Under the pieces are notes generated by a model, which was not told the DNA's origin, searched no databases, and saw only the letters and a list, made by a program, of their open reading frames with translations. A DNA stretch of 64,000 nucleotides. It comes from Macrostomum hystrix (lineage: Eukaryota; Platyhelminthes; Macrostomidae). The stretch lies in contig CATNEN010000027.1 of NCBI GenBank assembly GCA_950097015.1, forward strand, positions 186,001 to 250,000, read 5' to 3'. Each line of letters starts with the position of its first letter. Position 1 is the first letter of the stretch. The translations under genes and the position numbers were made by a program. Shown here piece after piece: positions 60,362 through 64,000 of this stretch.

Positions 60362-63181
60362 ATGGCCCTCGTCAATCGTCGCGGTTTCGAAGACTTCGAT
60401 GAGAGCTGCTTGAAGTTCAGCAAAAGCCATCCAGGCAAAGGTGGCGTCTGCCCCGGCCCCAACGCCTACTATTATCCCGCCCTGTCTGGCCCGTCCTACG
60501 GCCAGATCCAGCTGGCCACAACCAGTCTGGATGGCAACGGTCGGGCCGCGGTGTCTCTGGCCGCCTCCGGCGACAACCGCAAGCGGCCGCTGCTGGCGAG
60601 CGTCAAGCCAGACATCGAAACTGGCGGCAACGGATCGTCCGCCGTCGGTGCTGAAACGGCCGATCCCGGACCGTCGGCAGCCAGACGGCGTAGGGAGAAA
60701 TTCCTGTGCTGCTGCTGCGGTGTGCTCACGGCTGGGCTGCTGGCGGTCAGCGGCTTCCTGCTGCTCAGCTACCTGCCCGCGTTCCGGCCGCCGTCGTCAA
60801 ACTCGCCAGCGCCTTCAATGTCAGGCGGTGCGTCATGCGAAGGTCTCGGAGCAGCTTTCGGTGGTGGCGCGTCAACAGCATCAGCTGCGGGCCAGTCGCC
60901 GATTAGTCCAGACGGTGGAGTCTGCCTCGGTCACGCGTGTCTGAAGGCGGCCGCCGAGATGGAGGAGGCTCTCAATCGATCGATTGATCCGTGCGGAGCC
61001 GGCGGCGGCGACTTCTTCTCGTTCGCCTGCGGCGGCTGGCTAGCCGAGAACCACATGCCGCCCACCGTGTCCGTCTGGTCCAGGCAGGAGAAGCTGCTGA
61101 CGGCCACGCGAGGCCACCTGCAGGAGGTGCTGGAGGAGTCCGACCAGGCGTCTTCGTCTGGCCAGACTAGCTGGGAGGCCAAGCTAAGGACCTTCTACAA
61201 GGCGTGCGCCAACCTGGAGGACCCTCGGGTTGCTCAGTGCCACGCGGCGTCCGCGACGGCGCAGGCGACTGGCGAAGGCGCTGATGGCGGCGTCGGCGGA
61301 GGCGTCGCCGAGGACGAATTCCAATCGCTGCTGAAGCACTGCCAGAGGAAAGGAATGCGGCGACTGTGTGAGTCGGCTGGGATCTGGGCACCGACTGGCG
61401 TGGGTGTCAGGGGTCAGAATATTGGTCTGAGGTGGGGGTCAGAGAAGTGGGTCATGTTTGGGTCAGGTGGGGGTCAGGCTGGGATCAGGTGGGGGTCAGG
61501 CTGGGATCAGGTGGGGGTCAGGCTGGGATCAGGTGGGGGTCAGGCTAGGATTAGGTGGGGGTCAGGCTGGGATCAGGTGGGGGTCAGGCTGGGATCAGGC
61601 TGGGATCAGGCTGGGATCATGGGGGGTCAGGCTGGGATCAGGTGGGGGTCAGGCTGGGATCAGGTGGGGGTCAGGCTGGGATCAGGTGGGGGTCAGGCTG
61701 GGATCAGGTGGGGGTCAGGCTGGGATCAGGTGGGGGTCAGGCTGGGATCATGGGGGGTCAGGCTGGGACAAGTTGGGGGTCAGGCTGGGATCAGGTGGGG
61801 GTCAGGCTGGGATCAGGTGGGGGTCAGGCTGGGATCAGGCTGGGATCATGGGGGGTCAGGCTGGGATCAGGTGGGGGTCAGGCTGGGACCAGGTGGGGGT
61901 CAGGCTGGGATCAGGTGGGGGTCAGGCTGGGATCAGGCTGGGATCATGGGGGGTCAGGCTGGGACCAGGTGGGGGTCAGGCTGGGATCAGGTGGGGGTCA
62001 GGCTGGGATCAGGTGGGGGTCAGGCTGGGATCAGGCTGGGATCATGGGGGGTCAGGCTAGGATTAGGTGGGGGTCAGGCTGGGATCAGGTGGGGGTCAGG
62101 CTGGGATCAGTTGGGGGTCAACGACTGAGGTGGAGGTCAGGGGGTCAGATTATTGGTCTGAGGTGGGGGTCAGTGAAGGGGGTCATGTTTGGGTCAGGTT
62201 GGGGTCAGGTTGGGGTCAGGCGGGGTCAGGCGGGGTCAGGTGGGGTCAGCTTCTGCGAAGGGGTCAGTCGCCAATCTTCCACACATGTTGATAAACTGTG
62301 GCCTGCAGGCCAATATTTCCGTTGCACATGAAATTTCCTCTCCGATATACATATATATATTTCTATTGATAAATTGGAGTGCTGGGCCAAAGTCACTGAA
62401 ATTAAGTGCATTGCTTCTTGTCTGACTATTCCTATTTATTTAACCCATTGCCGCATCAAATCTGGATATTGATTGGGGGAACTAGGATCAACAATGAAGG
62501 CTTTATACGTAGCCAGGCTTAATGCCCCAATCATGCCAATTTATTTGACAGCCTTTGCCCGACCGGATAAACAGATGCGCTCGGATTGTAGACCTTGACA
62601 TGATTAACTCACAACTTCAGTGTGAGATGTCCATATTCAGTGTGAGATGTCCATATTCAGTGTGAGATGTCCATATTCAGTGTGAGATGTCCACATTCAG
62701 TGTGAGATGTCCACATTCAGTGTGAGATGTCCATATTCAGTGTGAGATGTCCATATTCAGTGTGAGATGTCCACATTCAGTGTGAGATGTCCACATTCAG
62801 TGTGAGATATCCATATTCAGTGTGAGATGTCCACATTCAGTGTGAGATGTCCACATTCAGTGTGAGATGTCCATATTCAGTGTGAGATGTCCATATTCAG
62901 TGTGAGATGTCCATATTCAGTGTGAGATCAATGATTTGTAAAGTCGAAGTACATGACAGCGGTCAGACAGTTTAACTGAAGCGCATTCAATAGTCCAGTA
63001 TCCTGGATATTTAGTGTGCTGTGGATGCAATGGGGCTTCCTATTCTCCACACAGAAGCCCCCCCATCTGTTCTCTAACAGCGGACCGCATCATCTGCATC
63101 GCAGTGGACCAAGGAGTGGACGCCCTGTTCAGACTGCGCGTGGTGGCCTCACCTTGGCAATCTGGCAAGCAAGTACTGCTG
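60362..63181 (+). CDS. M13 family (neprilysin/ECE-like) metallopeptidase, 5' part
   Basis: Two exons are visible, 60362-61367 (ATG in ctcaaccatgg; donor gactgt|gtgagt) and 63081-63181 (acceptor tctctaacag; donor ctg|gtgagt), joined in phase; the gene continues past the window. It encodes a type II membrane ectopeptidase. A cytosolic tail of about 110 residues ends in a basic ARRRREKF, followed by CCCC and a membrane span (VLTAGLLAVSGFLLLSYL). A low-complexity stalk and the start of the Peptidase_M13_N domain follow: VCLGHACLKAAAEM, SIDPC, FFSFACGGWLAENH. Exon 2 gives IICIAVDQGVDALFRLRVVA, matching the family segment that precedes the Q-L-D motif. The catalytic HExxH and ExxxD lie outside the window, so activity cannot be judged. 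The stop-free reading beyond 61367 into the GGGTCA repeats is intron. Confidence 0.85.
61400..62265. repeat. 22-bp G-rich minisatellite in M13 intron 1
   Basis: About 39 copies of a 22-bp unit, gtgggggtcaggctgggatc plus ag, with 11-bp half units (ctgggatcagg). G runs are spaced by 7 nt, so the sense strand fits the G-quadruplex rule throughout. Confidence 0.95.
62266..62616. other. Unique intron sequence
   Basis: Single-copy part of M13 intron 1 between two arrays, with no feature seen. Confidence 0.5.
62617..62928. repeat. 20-bp minisatellite in M13 intron 1
   Basis: About 15 copies of attcagtgtgagatgtccat with a ccac variant. Confidence 0.96.
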
Positions 63182-63519
63182 GTGAGTCTGGGGTGGGCAG
63201 GTGGATACCAGTACAGTTTTTGAGGCGGCGGAGGTTGGGCCGTTTGATATTTAACTGCTGGGAGCTGGCCATATATGGGATATGTTTTGCATTGCTACAT
63301 TATTTATCATATTATCTCCCTATCACAATGCCGCTCAGTTGACAGGCATTGTGATAGGGATTGTTTGTTTCATTTCTAGCCAGCCTCTGCCGCGTGTTGG
63401 CGGCTGCGAGAAATGAAAAATATGAATTTGTTTTTTACACTCTTGGAGTAAGTGTAAGTCCAGAATGAGTAAATTCACAATGACTCCAACAACAGTAAAA
63501 ACAAAAAGCAAGACTAAAC
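63182..63519. other. Start of M13 intron 2
   Basis: Unique intron sequence. A short inverted repeat, ccctatcacaatgcc (63319-63333) and ggcattgtgataggg (63346-63360), forms a 15-bp perfect hairpin stem with a 12-nt loop. Confidence 0.6.
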
Positions 63520-63980
63520 TCCCCCACAATGACTCCAATCACCCCACAATGACTCCAATCACCCCACAATGACTCCAATCACCCCACAATGACTCCAATC
63601 ACCCCACAATGACTCCAATCACCCCACAATGACTCCAATCACCCCACAATGACTCCAATCACCCCACAATGACTCCAATCACCCCACAATGACTCCAATC
63701 ACCCCACAATGACTCCAATCAACACACAAAGACTCTAATCACCCCACAATGACTCTAATCACCCCACAATGACTCCAATCACCCCACAATGACTCCAATC
63801 ACCCCACAATGACTCCAATCACCCCACAATGACTCCAATCACCCCACAATGACTCCAATCACCCCACAATGACTCTAATCACCCCGCGATGACTCCAATC
63901 ACCCCACAATGACTCCAATCACCCCGCGATGACTCCAATCACCCCACAATGACTCCAATCACCCCAAAATGACTCCAAAA
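63520..63980. repeat. 20-bp minisatellite in M13 intron 2
   Basis: About 23 copies of accccacaatgactccaatc with rare ccgcg and actct variants. It runs almost to the window end. Confidence 0.96.
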
Positions 63981-64000
63981 ACCACACACCCACAACAATT

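Noticed and set aside
61368-62331. Extension of the M13 ORF into a Gly/Trp-rich repeat
   Set aside because: A strong donor at 61368 and a phase-matched exon at 63081 show this is intron read-through of a 22-bp array.
62617-63980. Regular direct repeats resembling a CRISPR array
   Set aside because: Units are contiguous with no unique spacers, and the genome is eukaryotic.

Overview
The window is nuclear DNA from an invertebrate animal, not a microbe. Its genes have several GT/AG introns, polyglutamine runs, a nuclear receptor, a vitamin K epoxide reductase, an M13 metallopeptidase and tRNA-derived SINEs. The receptor belongs to the HR96/DAF-12-like group (P-box ESCKA), which points to a protostome. 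Splice acceptors sit within 2 to 67 nt of several start codons, and introns are packed with minisatellites. A free-living flatworm would fit, but the sequence alone does not prove it.

Left third (1-26 kb). COX19 (+) is followed by a 33-bp minisatellite and a head-to-head pair of SINE fragments. An 8.9-kb LTR retrotransposon (2081-10997) comes next. Its two 696-bp LTRs appear identical and it is flanked by a GAAG duplication. It encodes only Gag plus protease, with two small membrane-protein ORFs, one of them antisense. It sits inside a coding exon of an unrecognised gene whose remainder lies at 11002-12336. Then come a complete four-exon TLC-domain gene (+), whose third intron holds a rotted antisense Gypsy remnant and a SINE; an F-box/LRR gene (-); and a VKOR gene (-), with a 1.48-kb hAT-like element upstream, possibly in an intron.

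Middle (26-41.5 kb). This part is gene-poor: a BamHI-rich 34-bp array with a 450-bp higher-order duplication, an unrecognised two-exon gene (+), a hAT MITE with an expanded internal repeat, a (TATC)n tract, two 12-bp arrays, and a 3-kb 22-bp satellite with nested higher-order repeats.

Right third (41.5-64 kb). There are three recognisable genes: the nuclear receptor (+, four exons, 485 aa), UTP-glucose-1-phosphate uridylyltransferase (-, five exons, 534 aa) and the first two exons of an M13 peptidase (+, running off the right edge). Almost every intron is filled by a different tandem array with a 14-39 bp unit, while the exons stay intact.

The genes are unrelated housekeeping or regulatory loci, not a pathway. 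The clearest themes are tandem-repeat growth in introns (roughly a quarter of the window) and recent or layered transposon insertion. ATG starts were re-derived by hand, and all exon boundaries come from reading splice sites and checking that phases join.
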